Positions 12,341 through 26,279 are shown, numbered from the stretch's first letter. The stretch: 64,000 nt of DNA from Nyssa sinensis (GCA_008638375.1 CM018038.1:13972515-14036514); one strand, 5' to 3'. Program-made: numbers and translations. Notes: a model not told the origin generated them from the sequence alone.

Positions 12341-15300
12341 ATCTCGTTAGTGGCAACTTTTTAAGATAAAAACATAATTTCCTAAAAACTTTTTAATGCA
12401 AAACAAAATTGCAAATTAAGATAAGCAAGTCTTCACATTTACTATAAGTAATATATATATATATATATTGTTATGTGAGTCTTTCCATCTAGTACTCTGA
12501 CATATGATTGGCTCTGGACTTGGTATAAATTTTATGGGGATGAAATTAGTGAGTAATGACATTGTTTTCATTGTTCCTTTATTGTTGTTTGTTGTGTTGC
12601 AAATCCCTTGTACAATCATATTTTCATCAATAATTTTTTTTTCTGTTGATAAAAAAAAATGAGAGTCATTCCGTCAAAAAAATGACTACTTCATTCTCAA
12701 AAATCTAAAGCGACTCAGAAAACCAAAAAATTAAAGTATTGAACCTATCAAAAAGAGGGTTATGATCATTTTCTCTACCCATTACTGCAAATAAGAAGAT
12801 ATCTATGGTTTACTCCATCCATTACATGATTGAGTCCAAGAAGAGGTTAGACTTCAAAACAATTTCTAAACATGATTGGTCTTAATTCATTCCGGGCTTA
12901 GAGGGAAACCAAACAGCTGACAAATATATAAATTGAGTTGTTGTCGAGGCGTTGGGAACACTAAACCCTAACCCTAGATTATTACAACTCATCAACTAAG
13001 AAAACACCAAAGACTAATCTAGATTTGATGTATTTAATTAACACACTCTGTGTCCTAACAGCATGTGTTTATAGCGCAAAGCACGCTGTACGTACACCAG
13101 AAACTCTAATTCTAGCCAGAGCATGTGATAAGCACGGTGTACAAGTCAGCTTGTACGTAGATGGACTGTACGTAATTATAAAACCATGGATTTGATGAGA
13201 GATAATGATCAATTAAAAATAATTAATCCGTATTAGCAGGACTGGATTTGTTTGACTTGTTCAAGAAACCTTGAAATTGTAGACGTCAAATTCTGGGGAC
13301 CTGCTGCTTATTGGTTTTTTGGTTGCTACATGCAGGTTCAGATTCTCTCCCTAGGCTATTTAGTTCTGTAATTTTTGCCAAGCATAGTGGTTCCAATCGG
13401 CCGCAATTCGAGGCCTAAATCAACAATGATAAATGATATTTTTTTTATTTTTTAATATTAATATAAATTTTTTTATTTAATATTAATATTATCTAACTCT
13501 AATAAATATATATAAATATTTTCAAAACTTTGTTTCTTATATATTTATAATATAAAATTGTAATAGTATTTGAATACAAGAAATGTATATGTTAAATAAA
13601 ATTTCAATAATAAAGTTGTTACAAACAAAATATAAACTAGAAAATACAAAATAATTATACATTTTTTTAATCCAAACAAATAACAATAATTTTTTTTTCT
13701 TATGGTTTAAAATCCCTATTAACCCTCCTTCTATTGTCTCAGTGGGGAGTTGAATCATATTTTTTTCTCTGAATCACTGAGTCACTTCTCATTTCAGTAG
13801 TTGTTTTTTTCTCTTTTAAAATCATCTTTGGAGGATTATATTTTATAGGTAGAACTTAAAGTGATTGTTATTTTTGTTTAATGCTATCACCAGTCTTGTT
13901 TGTTAGTTAACTTCATGCCACGTTGAGAAACTCTGCCCATTTTTCAACCTATAAATGTATAATAGGTATAAAGCAAATGAAACCCCAGTAGTCTAGGAAA
14001 ATAACATTCGGTCATGAAAATCTTTTTATATCATGACCACTGATATCTCATAAACACCTATTGACTCAATGTCATGATTTCTGTCCGTATGTTTTGGATC
14101 AACAAAATCGAATATGCTTGAATATGTTGAACTTCAAGCTACTGAACTTAAGTAAAGAGGATTCAAACTATTGTTTTTCATGAATTACTGAGTTCAGAAT
14201 AAAAAAATAATGTTCAAAATGATAACTTTTATTTATAGATATTTTTAAATCCCGATCTTTATGTTTCTTAATCTTATTCGAATTTAAATATCTGAACAAC
14301 TGATAAATAAAATTTCAAGGTACGTTCTCTGATCATATTTAATTATTTTTTTTTAATTACTATCATTATTATTTTCTAATTTAATTATTAGAACAATTAT
14401 TATCAAATTCATTTCGATAACTTTAACCTGATTTTTGACAGAAAATTGAAAGGAACAAACCTGCAATAAAAAATTGGTGACATCGACCCGCCAATTAAAA
14501 TGAGCTAGTACAGATTACTGTTTACTCTTGCATCAACATTGAGCTATGTTTACACAAGTGCACCTAGACTCTTCACATTTGAACAATTTTTCTGACACTG
14601 AGAGAGAGGGTAATCATGTTCAAGACTCCAGACAATAATTCTACTATGAAAGCGTCATTTGGTATCCTGCTTGTTAGGTTGAAGTGGAGCCCAGAAAAAC
14701 CCAATGATCCTACATCCAGACCTTGTCACGCTTTTGTCTGGTTTATCAATGCGTAAATTCCACTTTCTTAAGCATGAAGTCACGGGCTCAACCTTATTTG
14801 CAATTATTTAGTAGTATTTTAAATCATAATTTTAACTATCAGATTGAATATTATGTTTATATAACAATATATTTGATTTATTATTTGATTATAAAAACTA
14901 TTAAAACTAATTTATTCAATAATTTTTCTAACCTCATGGGGTCCAGAATCTACAGTTATTACAGGTTTAAGTCTATCCAAATGTTTGTCAACATCTCCAA
15001 TATGCAGAGACTTACATATATAGCACTTGGGTGCATGTAATTTTTTTTCCGTTTCTTTTGGCCGCAATAATGGCTCCATTGAATCAGACCGTCGTGGGTC
15101 CGTTTCCTCTTATCCATTGAAAGCAACTCATCAATCAACGAAGTCCCATTGCTAGATATATCCATGTACCAAAATTCTATTTGAAAGCTCCCTTCGTCCT
15201 TGTTCAGTTGCTTGCTTCAGGAGTTTACCGAAAATTATTTTAAAAGAACAAGGGGAAAAAAAAAAAGAAAAAGAGGTAGTGTAACAGAGAACATATGGAA

Positions 15301-16940
15301 AAAAAAAAAAATTAAGGATGAATTTTAAGTTCACATTTTAATTTGTAGATTCCTTACTATTTTAGAAAAAAATATTTTTTATTATTGTTGAAAATCTTAA
15401 GAGTTGTGAAGAAGTTTGGAGCTTATATTAGTCATAGCTTGAGAATTGAAACTAATCTCTATGAGATATCTTGTTTTTAATTTTAATGATTTTTCTCTAA
15501 AATGAAAATAATAATGTATAAAAAGGAGAATAAGACATTTTTTTTTTCCATCGATCCGTCTTATCATAAATTTTGTAATTTTGTTAGATATCATGAATTT
15601 TATAATTTTAATACCGACAAATTAAAAAATGAGTTTCTTATGTCAATCAATATGTACTATGTAGGGTCAAGGCAGATCTCTTTATTTTTATAGATTGATT
15701 CATACACAATAGGTTGATTTATTTAGTTAATCATAAACTTTGTTAGGTTAATCCATTTTTTATGAATTTATATTGTTAAAAGTACATTCGTAATAAAATT
15801 GGAGTGATGTAACTTTTGATTCCATGATTTAACAAATTAATTTAGCGTGTCGGATCGGATTTAATAAGACTGCATTTAATAATTTTAAATTTTGCAAAAT
15901 AATTAACATGTCGGCAAAAGCAACGTGGGGTAGCGGCTGTACTTAATTTCTTGTTGGGTTGGGGAACAGAACAAACATTCCAACTTGAGCGCTTTGATTT
16001 GACAACCCAGTTCGTCCGGTTCGCTCGGACAATCGAATGACCTGTTATATAAGCCGTACACGTGGCTATAATTCTGACAATATTGGGACCAAAGGAATCA
16101 TTTGGGCGGTCCGGAGCCTGGAAACAGCGGTGGACCGGAAACCGGAATCTAAAAGCAACTGAAACCGTGGATTACAGCGCATTACAATACTAATCAAACG
16201 CAGATGTTTTCACACTTCAAAATGTTCCTTCTTCTTCTTCTTCACTTTTTATTTTATCTATTTTTCTCTTAAATGAAATAAAAATATTATTCAAATTGTA
16301 ATGAAATTACCCTCCCCCTCGCCGCTTTCTAGCCTCTATTGTTTACACTCACAGCGCATTTCCTTTGTTTCAACGGCGTCACGGTTATTACGGCGAAATA
16401 AAGATTTTAAAAATAAAGATTTTATTATTATTTGATATGATTAAAATATTTATTTCATAAAATATATCTTTTATTAAAAAAAAATTTAAGAATTTTTTTA
16501 TTTCAAATAAGTAATACTTATTTCATTTTTTTCCATTTCATTTTATTTCTTATTTAATTTCATAAAATGAATATTTCATTTATGCATACTAAACATAACA
16601 TTAGTTGATCCCAATTGTATTATGTTGAGTTCAAAATTGCTCAATATAAAAATTTTAATTAAGATTAGTCCAATTAGTAACACATGATTTTTTTTTCTTT
16701 AAAAAATAGGCCATCTATGCAACTCACACTTTTCTTAAAAGGAATATAAAATTAATGTATCCTTTGTGAAATTTGAGGTGGGCTTGTTTAGGTGGCGTAT
16801 CTAAATCATTGATTGAGGGGGAAGGTACAGAAAAACAAAATTTTTGAGGGTCGTTTTTGAAAATATAAAATTTCTAAAGGTGAACTTCTAATTTTTCAAA
16901 AGAATTCTATATTAAATTAGGATAAAAATCATTTTTTAAA

Positions 16941-18515
16941 GGGTAAATTACACCTACTTCCCCTGAGATTTCTGACAATTGCAGAAATAACCCTTATAGT
17001 TTCTGAAATAACACTATCCCGCTTCTGGTTTTAATGTCAATAACAAATTCCTCCTGCCATTAATAATCGTTAGTTAACTTAACAGAGTTTGATGATGTAA
17101 GCAATTTTTTTGTCTAAATGTCAATTTTACTCCTTACAAGTCATGGTTAAATAACAAAACTACCCTCACTTTAATAATAATTTTTTTAATTAAAAAAAGA
17201 CAATTTCTCTTGCATGTCCTCTCTCTCTCTACAACCCAAATTCCTCTCTCTCACTCTACAACCCAAATTCCTCAACACCAGTACCAGGCCATCGCAAATC
17301 TTAGATATTAGACTCCCCTTTTTGAGAGACAAGAACAACAAAGGCAGAAGGCGTGGGGAAAGAAATATAAAGAGGCAATTGCTTGAGGATGGTTTCGATT
17401 CTAAATATCGCTCGCAATGGCCGCCCTGATAGTTGAAGCCTTCAACGGAAAATTTTGTATGCTACCTCCAATGAGTAGTAGAGGAAAGATTGGCCTTAGT
17501 GCATCCCACTTGTGTCGTGTTTTAAGCCTGTTATGCATCCTTGCTCCATCTACCATTCCTGACAATCCATTTTTGGTATGCCTGCTGCTTTGTTCACGCT
17601 GACAATCGGCAAATGTTCTCTTTAATGGGGGTCGCCTCATATTTTCCTTAACCTAATTAATCAGCCCTGGGGGAGAATGGTGATGGAGATGTATTGCAGC
17701 CTTCTCCTGTTAACAACTCGAACCTCATTCTTTTACAATTGATGTTACGGACCAGATCCACCACCATTTGTGGCAGCCATCGTCACCATCAAAACTCCAC
17801 CGCCATCTGCAGTTAAAAACCATAGTTTCACCGCCAATCTCTCCGCCATCAATGAACACAACGCCTCACCATCAACAAACATCATTCCCTCCAACAGTTT
17901 CTGCATCGTGCACCATCAACAGACCACCCTTATCTCCAATAGTCCCGCACCATAGACACCACCAATACAACCCAGATCTAAGACTACAAAGCCTCAACAG
18001 CGCCATTGAACTGCCCAGATCAACGGCCAAATTCCCGACCGAGACTACTGTTCGTTCCGATGAGATCGGTAATCCAATCGCCCCCATTACCGGCGACGAT
18101 GGATGGGGTGATTTCGTTGAATACCTATCTCGCTCTAACCTATCAATACAAAGAACTCGAACCAGATTGGCGGTATTGGCGAAATGGGTGGTGGCTATGG
18201 CGTCGGTGACATGCGGTGGTGGTGACAGCGGCAATTTTGGCCGGTGTTTTTTTGGGTAGAGAAAATAAGAGAGAAAGGGAAGTGAGATGGAGTGGGAGTG
18301 GGAACAGAGAGAGTGCTGCAATTGAGAGAGAGGAAAAATAAAGAAGAAAAAATAAAAAATATTATTAAAATATAAGGGTAATTTGGTAAATGAAACAACT
18401 TCGTTAACGCCGTTTGGGGACAAGTTCTGACAGGGGGGACAGTGTTATTTTTGAAACCATAAGAGAGGTTTCTATAATTATCAGAAACCTCAGGGAAAGT
18501 AAGTGTAATTATCTC
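16941..18515. mobile_element. Non-autonomous Mutator-like element (MULE), 1575 bp
   Basis: The ends form long imperfect terminal inverted repeats of at least 80-90 bp. The left end begins GGGTAAATTACACCTACTTC; the right end, read inward on the other strand, begins GAGATAATTACACTTACTTT. They stay aligned through shared blocks such as TTTCTGA and AATAACACT. The element is flanked by an exact 9-bp direct repeat TTTTTTAAA (16932-16940 and 18516-18524), the target duplication length of the Mutator superfamily. No transposase domain is visible. The interior (about 17.2-18.3 kb) is less AT-rich, has CCA/ACC-rich pseudo-coding stretches and several overlapping frames of up to 183 codons on both strands, none of which I recognise. 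A captured host fragment (Pack-MULE) is possible. Confidence 0.85.
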
Positions 18516-19340
18516 TTTTTTAAAAATTTTGGAGAGGATCATTGCCCTTGGTCTATATGTGGCTTTGCTAATGGGTTTGTTTGTCATGTAACCCATATTA
18601 GAGTGGTTTCTATAGTAACAATAGTTAACAGTTCTTTAATCATGTGATATGTGAATTCTTAATATTATTGTTTATTTAAAAATTTAAAAGTTTGTATTAC
18701 ATGTAGTGTAATATTTTTGTTGTAATAAAAAATAAAAAGACAAAATTCAATTTTTTTATTTTTTATTGAGCCACTAATATCAACTCAAGCATTGTTAGTC
18801 TCTCACCACAAGCATGGATCACACACTCTCAATATTAATCATATATATAATGTAAGAACTCATGGGTTCTAATCCTATACTACCAAGGACAAGTACTCTT
18901 AATAGGAAACTATCACATAAGACTCCTCTATATATATATATATATATATATAATTTTAACAATAGAAGCTTAAAATATTTTCTTACACATGAAAATATTT
19001 GTTTTGATGTCACATGTACATAACTATGTTCTTCCTACTTAATTTGAAATCAATACTATTTTTTTAAAAAAAAAAAAAAACTAAAGAGCATTTATGATTG
19101 GACTATTAAGGATTCATACTCCATCCACTTATATGTCTAAATGTTAGAGAATATAATAAAAAAATTGCACTATCACTAACAATTTAAACTTTCAAAATAA
19201 TTGGTGATTTAATATGTCGTGTGCTCAAATCTTATCATTATTCTAATATATGAATTAATGTACGTGTATATTTAAATTGACCACATATGAGAAACATATT
19301 AGAAAATATAATAATAAAATTACACATTTCTAACATCTTA
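18516..19340. other. AT-rich spacer between two DNA transposons
   Basis: No gene is recognised. It holds a (TA)n run near 18931-18952 and a tRNA B-box-like GGGTTCTAATCC near 18863, which has no convincing A box in front of it. Otherwise nothing is seen. Confidence 0.6.
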
Positions 19341-20340
19341 GGGTACGTTTGGTACGTTGGAATGGAATAGGACAGGAATGGAATAGCATCAGGAATGGAA
19401 TAGAGTAGGAATGGAATGAGAATAATTATTCCATTCTTTTGTTTGGCTGAATACCTAGTAATGGAATGATAATTTCATTCCTGTGTTTGGTCTGAACCAT
19501 CAAATTGTTGGAATGGAATGGGAATAATTAATTCCATTTTTTGTTTGGATACCCAGTAATGAAAAAAAAACGTTCAATCTACATTTTTTTATTGTAAAAA
19601 AAAAAATTATTGAAAAAAAAAAATCAACCTGCATTTGTTTTATTGGCAAAAAAAAAAAAAAGGTTAATTCAACCTGCATTTGTTTTATTAGCCAAAAAAA
19701 AAAAAAACTTATATAGTCATCTTGGTTTCACATTCAAGTTAACTTCTTATAATTAATATTTAATAAATTAATAATATTTATAAATTAATAAATTTTTAAG
19801 AAATATAATTAGTTTTATGATAAATAATTAATAATTATATTACTTAATAATTAATATTTTTTAAAAATATATCCTTTATAATATTAATTATTAAAAAATT
19901 AAAATAATTATACATATATTTATATATATCCTATTTATAATATTTTTGGCAAATATATTTGTAATTTTATTTAAATTAGAGTTAAATATATTGTAATTCA
20001 TCTACATGTATAAAATATTTTTTTATTAATAAAAGTATAAGAAAATTTATAATTATTAATTCTAATAATTAATAAATTTTTCATCTGCCAAGTTTATTAA
20101 TTATAAGAAAGTTAACTGTACTTATGGTCGTGGGCTGTAGAGATGGATGGTCATTCCGTTAGAAAAGGAATGGACATTCCTTAGGTTTTGTCAAGGAATG
20201 TTTATTGTTGTGCTAAGTGGAATAGCCATTTCAAACGGAATAGGGATTCCATCATGTTTAAGCATACCAAACGCGGAAATAGAATAAGATAAGAATACTC
20301 GTTCCATTCCTACCTCTATTCCAGTATACCAAACAGACCC
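19341..20340. mobile_element. PIF/Harbinger-type non-autonomous element, 1000 bp
   Basis: The left end reads GGGTACGTTTGGTACGTTGG; the inverse complement of the right end reads GGGTCTGTTTGGTATACTGG, so the terminal inverted repeats match over about 15 of 20 positions and continue into GGAATGGA-rich subterminal sequence. The flanks are TTA on both sides (19338-19340, 20341-20343), the usual 3-bp target duplication of this superfamily. GGAATGGAAT-type motifs recur at both ends, and the centre is extremely AT-rich. No transposase is encoded. The superfamily rests on terminus type and target length, which is moderately strong. Confidence 0.75.
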
Positions 20341-20468
20341 TTAGACTTTTTCAATAGGTTGATGATTGTGAGACTCAACATATACCCGTGTAACAATAAT
20401 ATGGGCCCTTAGACTTTTTCAATAGGTTGATGGTTGTGAGACTCAACATATACCCGTGTAACAATAAT
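20338..20468. repeat. 68-bp tandem duplication at the edge of the Harbinger element
   Basis: Two units starting CCCTTAGACTTTTTCAATAG lie at 20338-20405 and from 20406, differing by one base (GATGATTG versus GATGGTTG) until they diverge near 20469. The first unit includes the last three bases of the adjacent transposon and its TTA target, so the duplication arose after that insertion. Confidence 0.9.
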
Positions 20469-20730
20469 TCATTATACAACTCTTGCTAGGAAGAAGAAGA
20501 AGTTTTGAATGTAACATAAAAAAAATACTATATTATCTAATTTAGTGGCTTAAAAAGGGAGGCATACTCCAATTATTTTATCTTATTGAATTTTAGGATC
20601 CACTGATCACATGCAGAGATACGATTTGAAATTTAAAAATCTATGAAGTTTTGAACATATATATATATATATATATATTTCATTATTCTATACAACAGAA
20701 TTGCTTGTATATTATACATATATATATATA

Positions 20731-20918
20731 TATGCATTTTTTCCCCTTCTAAATATAAAACATTAGATAGAGCAAGACAGAAAAACCAAGGGGAAATGCT
20801 ACCAAACGGACCAAGGACAGCAACTATGCATTTTTTCCCCTTCTAAATATAAAACATTAGATAGAGCAAGATAGAAAAACCAAGGGCAAATGCTACCAAA
20901 CGGACCAAGGACAGCAAC
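20731..20918. repeat. 94-bp tandem duplication
   Basis: Units at 20731-20824 and 20825-20918 share the block GCTACCAAACGGACCAAGGA and differ at about two positions. (TA)n runs sit on both sides. No coding meaning is seen. Confidence 0.9.
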
Positions 20919-21422
20919 TACCCCTTTATATATATATATATATATATATTTTAAATATACTCTTGTAATTTGAATCTTTGCCCCTGTTAGGTTTTAACTT
21001 TTTTCACACTTTACCCTTATTTTAATTTTAATTTAACTCTTCAATGGGAGTTTTATCAATTTTTTTTTTTATATAAAGTTTTTTGGGTGTCTTTTCTTTT
21101 GATTGGACTTCTTGTGTAATATATAAATTCTTTTATTAACAAATTTAGTTATTTATCAAAAATATTATCAATTAATATTGATTTTCATATATCTTTAATT
21201 TTTAAATTTATCATCAAGCATTAGGTGAAAATTTTGTCATTCCTCACCTAAATTCCTGGCCATGTAAGCATTCAATTCTGTTTAGTTGAATTGAATTGGT
21301 TTTACTTGATCACAATTCAATAAGTCAAGAAATCGTGTTTACAATTTACAAGTGCAAAGAGCATCATATGGTATCCATGCGTAAATGGATTCTACGATGT
21401 CTATAGGTCGAATTAATCAGGA

Positions 21423-21626
21423 TGGGCCATCCAAATGATTGAGTTGGGCTGAACCCTGTTGCCAGTTTAAGCTATAACTATATCGTTTCTCGCTGTAGTG
21501 GGATTGATTGACCTTGTTTTCTACGGCCCGTTGAAGCTTGGTACAGGTCCAGTTGGTCCGTTTGTTAAAAAACTTCAAAACAAAAGGCTACATAAAGTCC
21601 ATCTGGCCCAATGTTTTGGGGGCCCA
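21423..21626. promoter_or_regulatory. Cluster of site II type (TGGGCY/GGCCCA) motifs
   Basis: Five motifs fall within about 200 bp: TGGGCC 21423-21428, TGGGCT 21445-21450, GGCCCG 21525-21530, GGCCCA 21605-21610 and GGCCCA 21621-21626. In plants such clusters, bound by TCP factors, mark promoters of growth and housekeeping genes. No recognisable gene starts next to it: a 74-codon plus-strand frame at 21748-21972 and a 131-codon minus-strand frame at 21627-22022 are both unfamiliar. It may be the promoter of a non-coding or decayed transcript. Confidence 0.35.
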
Positions 21627-22967
21627 CTAAAACGGAGTCCATTCAAATGAATTGTGAAGTGGGCTCTCGGTCTTTGTGTCATAGAAAGCTGCTATTGGAA
21701 TACTGACTAGAATTAGGCTTTGTAGATGATAAGGGTAAGCAAGTGAAGTGAGAGTGGAAGTTCCAATTAAGATTACACAGGAAAATCTCGAGGTGATGCG
21801 ATTTAGAAAGAAGGTGAAACAGTCAATACTGGGAGAATCCATGAGAGGAAACACAGAGGATCTTCGTTTCTTTTCAGTTATTACATATCTCTTAGTACAC
21901 ATCTTTCTGGAGATGATATTTATATGGAGCAAACATGTGCCTTCCTTGTACAAAACCATGATGGTCGGGTAAGTTCGCTCTCCACTGTCCCTTAGATTGG
22001 GAAGGACATAAGCTTGGCACATTTCGTAGCTATCCTCGTCGTGTCTGTCAAATTCAGGCGATGGTACATTCTATTGGGTGGCAGCTTTTCGATATATGGT
22101 CCTTAGCCATACGGCGCTGAACAATAATCTTTAGAAGCATGCCATCTATGAATAATTCAATGAAACTAGAGATAGAATAAAACCTAACTTTTCGTCACGC
22201 GAACTAGCCGCCATAAGATCACACTCTAGATTCCAGGTATACTACCAAAAATTAATATAAACACTTATAGAAGACTTGATAGGATTTTTTCATATTCTAA
22301 AAAGTTTAGATTATTCCAAACTACAGAATTCGAATTACTCTAGCAAACCTTACACCTTAATCGTCAATTTACATTGCCTAGAGTATTTCGATATTAGTAG
22401 ATTTAAGATTGTCTCCCCCTTTTACCAACCTTAATTTCAAACTCTGAGCCTTCACCTTGTCATAGTTTAAGCCAAACAGTTACATGGACTTTAGGCCAAT
22501 ATCGTTTAAGTCATGGCTACTCTGTATGTCTTCTTTTATGTGTAAGAACTTTTCTTCTGTTGAATATAATTAAAATGAACGGAGAAAAAAAGAAAGAATA
22601 TTTAATAGTACTTGTGTATATGTACATATAATACGCATATACTCATATGCATATAGAATTCATGTGAATATCATGATAGTAAATATCATTCTCATGTAAA
22701 GATACATACATGATATGTGCACAAATACATACCACTGAACATTACTAATTGTAATTGATACTTTCCAATCAATTTAAGTGACGATGACAACAAAAGAATA
22801 GATAATAAAGAGAAGATAAATTATGATAATAACAAGGGAGAAACAAAAGAGATTATTGGATATAAAACAATCCAGACGTGACTATCAATTATCAATAAGA
22901 CTAACTTTGGTACAAAACGAACTTGGGTAGAAACTTCCCAGTTAGAAACATTGTATATATTTATGTG

Positions 22968-23069
22968 TATAGGTTTTTCAAACTGGGTATGGCCACCAAA
23001 CCATTATATATATATATATATTTATTTATTTATGTATATAGGTTTTTCAAACTGGGTATGGCCACCAAA

Positions 23070-23115
<46 letters not shown>
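22968..23115. repeat. 69-bp duplication ending in a long (TA)n run
   Basis: The sequence GGTTTTTCAAACTGGGTATG and its surroundings occur at about 22968 and again at about 23037, each followed by a (TA)n run. The second run extends to 23115. Confidence 0.85.
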
Positions 23116-23117
<2 letters not shown>

Positions 23118-24483
23118 AAGTAATGGGTGATGTGATGGAGAGAGAGAATAAATCACACTAATTATAAGATGAGGATGTCGAAGTGACCTAAACGTTTGTA
23201 ACTTCATCCGTGCACCCTATCATCTTGTGCTTAGAATGCAGTAATAACATAGAGTGAAAAAAATTATTATATTTTTTATTTAATAGAAAAAGTAATTACA
23301 CGTCTATTTATAATAATAAAATCAGAAATAATGAAAGAGAGAGAGAAGGGAAAGAAATGAGGGAGTGTGAGAAAAAAATAGGAAAGCATTAAATACTTAT
23401 TTAACTTATTTTATAATTTATTTAAAAGTAGACGAAAACGAGGAGATGAGATAGTTTTTTAATGGTTTTTTTATAATACTAATAATATTCTTTAAATTGT
23501 AGTAATAAAAATAAAATAGACATATGTTATATAATATAATAATAATAAATTAATATCAAACTCTTTCATTTTTTTTCTTTTCTTTTTTATCATTTTCAGA
23601 CAAGATAGAAAGATTAAACTATCTTCTCCTTCCCTTTTCCTTTACTCATTAATTATTCAAATAAGAAAGAAGAATGATCCTCTCTCCTCTCTCACGTAAG
23701 TAATGCTCTCTTCTTTTAAAAGTATCATGTTTGATAGCATCACTAAGCAACTAATGATAGACTATTTGAAATCTCATATCACATGTTTGGCAAATGGTGA
23801 AACTTTTACAACAATTATTTTAGGGTTGCAAATGAGTTTATGGGTAAACGCCCTCTTTGATGTAGTGAAATATCCATATGATATGGATAAGATTTACAAG
23901 ATAATAATACAAGTAATAAGAATCTGAGTTCAAAAATCACAGTTGAATTAGCAAAATTGTTTTTACATTGGTGGTTGATCGATGCATTGATCTTCATTGT
24001 TAATTGGTCCTATTGTACTTTAGCTATTTTGGGGTCGAATATTTACCAAATTGCATGTGTTTTAAGGCCATGATTGAAATTAACGACTGAGACAATGACC
24101 AACAATTAATAGATTGCAATCAAGAGAAATAATTAGGATTTTAACTGACTTCCAATCTATGCTATGGACAGTGATTGGAAAGAGATAAATTAGTAGAAAA
24201 GCAAGGTACCTTAGTCAAAATTAATTTGGAGTTGGTTGTGATTATTAACAATCAAACATCGAAGTAGGGCACACCCAAAAAAAAAAACCCTTTATAAAAA
24301 GGAGATAGTCAACAATAATTATCCCCATTGCTTTAGTCTGTTAAAAACTTAGTATTTTACGTAGACGAACCAGCCAAGAACAATTGTCCAAACTTCTTAC
24401 TTTGACCGTAGCCTCATTGGTCTTGACTTAATTTCAACCATACATTCAATTTCATTTGAATTTAGACCTCAATTTCAACCATA

Positions 24484-24523
<40 letters not shown>

Positions 24524-24526
24524 GAA
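24484..24526. repeat. (TTA)n microsatellite
   Basis: About 14 uninterrupted TTA/ATT triplets in non-coding DNA. Confidence 0.95.
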
Positions 24527-26279
24527 GCTCAAATTATAAAGTCTATTGCATTTATGGAAAGATAATTAATTATTCTCTTAATTGAAAGATTATTATTAAT
24601 TTTTAAATCTACTAACATCTTTAAGAGATGAAGTTAACTTTATGAAAATAGCAAAGTTGACATGTCAAACTCAACTTTTTCATTTCCAATAAATACAACA
24701 ATTATTTCTTTAAACTTGTTACTTAACTTGAGAGGTAGCAAATTTGTTACCCAATGAGACATAGTAAGCCAATACTTTTACTTTAAAAATTTGTAGGTCC
24801 ATCAAGTTGTTACTAATTTAAGATAAGAATATCATAAAATATCTTTTGCTTAAAAAAAATATGTGGAAAACATTAAAATAATTCTATTGGAGTAGCAAAT
24901 CTCAAACAAAGGACATATTTGGTACTTATTGGAGATGGTCTAACAACTTAGTGTGTGTATTTTTCTTTATAATTGAAAAACATAGATAGTAAAGTTCGAA
25001 CTTGAACCCTTCCCTACGTAAAGTATATGAAAATATTATACAATTGAATCTTTAATAAATAATATTTTATAATTTAATAATTTTTTTTTTTAAAGTCTAA
25101 GTCATACTTTAGGTAAAATCCTTTCAACATCATTTTTCTTCTTATTGCATGTTTCAGCATAATTTAATAAATAAGAGCTATGAAAATGTGACTTTATTTT
25201 ATTGTAAGTAATATATCATTATGCTACTTAGGTTATGTTTCGATCAGTTTTTCAAACACACTTAATGCGTTTTGAGTCCTTTTATACTTAATTAATTTTG
25301 AGACTGTATGTGATGAAATTTCAAATTGTATTTATTGGTCACAACTTTTTTATGAAGTGTAATTTAGGTTAAGCTAGTAAGTCTAACTTATTTTCATTAA
25401 ATTGGTTAAGTCTATTATAAATGTCTCCATTTAATAGCTGTTAAACATTTTTTAACAGTTCACCTAAATACTTAAATGCTTAACTCAAACAACATTTTCA
25501 CATAACTACTTAACTCAAACAACTGTTTAACTCAAAAAATACTTTTATACCCCTTAACCAAATATGCACTTAAGAAGTAAAGTAGTTCGGTCAAAAGTCT
25601 ATAAAAGAGATTAAAATTACCATGAGTTTTACTCTCAAACATATTATTCCATAAGTCCTTTAATTATTCTATGATTAAAATACCCCTCTACCTATTTCTA
25701 TACTAATCTAATCAATTCCCCGTAAAATCTGGACAACCCCTAAAAAAGTTTTGCAGAACTTTAAAAATGACTTGAAATTTGTAACTTCATCTTAATAAAA
25801 TTAATGTATTTGGAGTCTAAAAATTAAGATCTTCCAAACAAGATTTATATTGAATATGATGTTTTGAAGAAAAAATAATCGATCCAAAATTATAAAATCT
25901 TGTCTCAACGAAATTATAAAAATCTACAATTATAGTGAAATTGTAAAATTTTATACTTTTATAAAAATTGAAAAAATTCTTAATTATTATTAGCTTTATT
26001 GAGATTCTGAGATATAGGATGGATGGTCAAAGACTTTAAATCAACAAAATCTAGAATTTTAAAGCACGGTGATTAAAACTCACTAGTAATGAAACTGTAA
26101 AATTCTATAATTTCATAAACATGGAGAAAATTTTCATAAAAATTAATTGAGCCTGTTGTTGTAATCCTTAGGGACCTTATAATTAGAAATAGTGTATACC
26201 TTAAAATAATTGAAAACCTTAAAATTTTAGCATCTCTCCTAAGTGTTATACATATGTACATTTATAAGGGTTATCAGTG

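Larger units (their letters stand above)
9078..16940. other. Gene-poor AT-rich intergenic region
   Basis: No recognisable gene on either strand. Frames up to about 105 codons show no family motif. Visible landmarks are a tRNA-like (SINE-type) segment near 11.05 kb, an LTR-edge-like segment near 12.1 kb, and a telo-box motif AAACCCTAA at 12963-12971 with no open frame behind it. A short stem GTACAAG/CTTGTAC lies near 13.15 kb. The rest is AT-rich. Confidence 0.65.

Noticed and set aside
12961..12975. Telomere-like AAACCCTAACCCTAG
   Set aside because: Under two full repeats; it is a promoter-type telo-box at most, not an interstitial telomere, and no gene follows it.
25218..25580. Weak inverted ends near GGTTATGTTTCG and AACCAAATATGC
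   Set aside because: Match too short and interrupted, with no flanking duplication.
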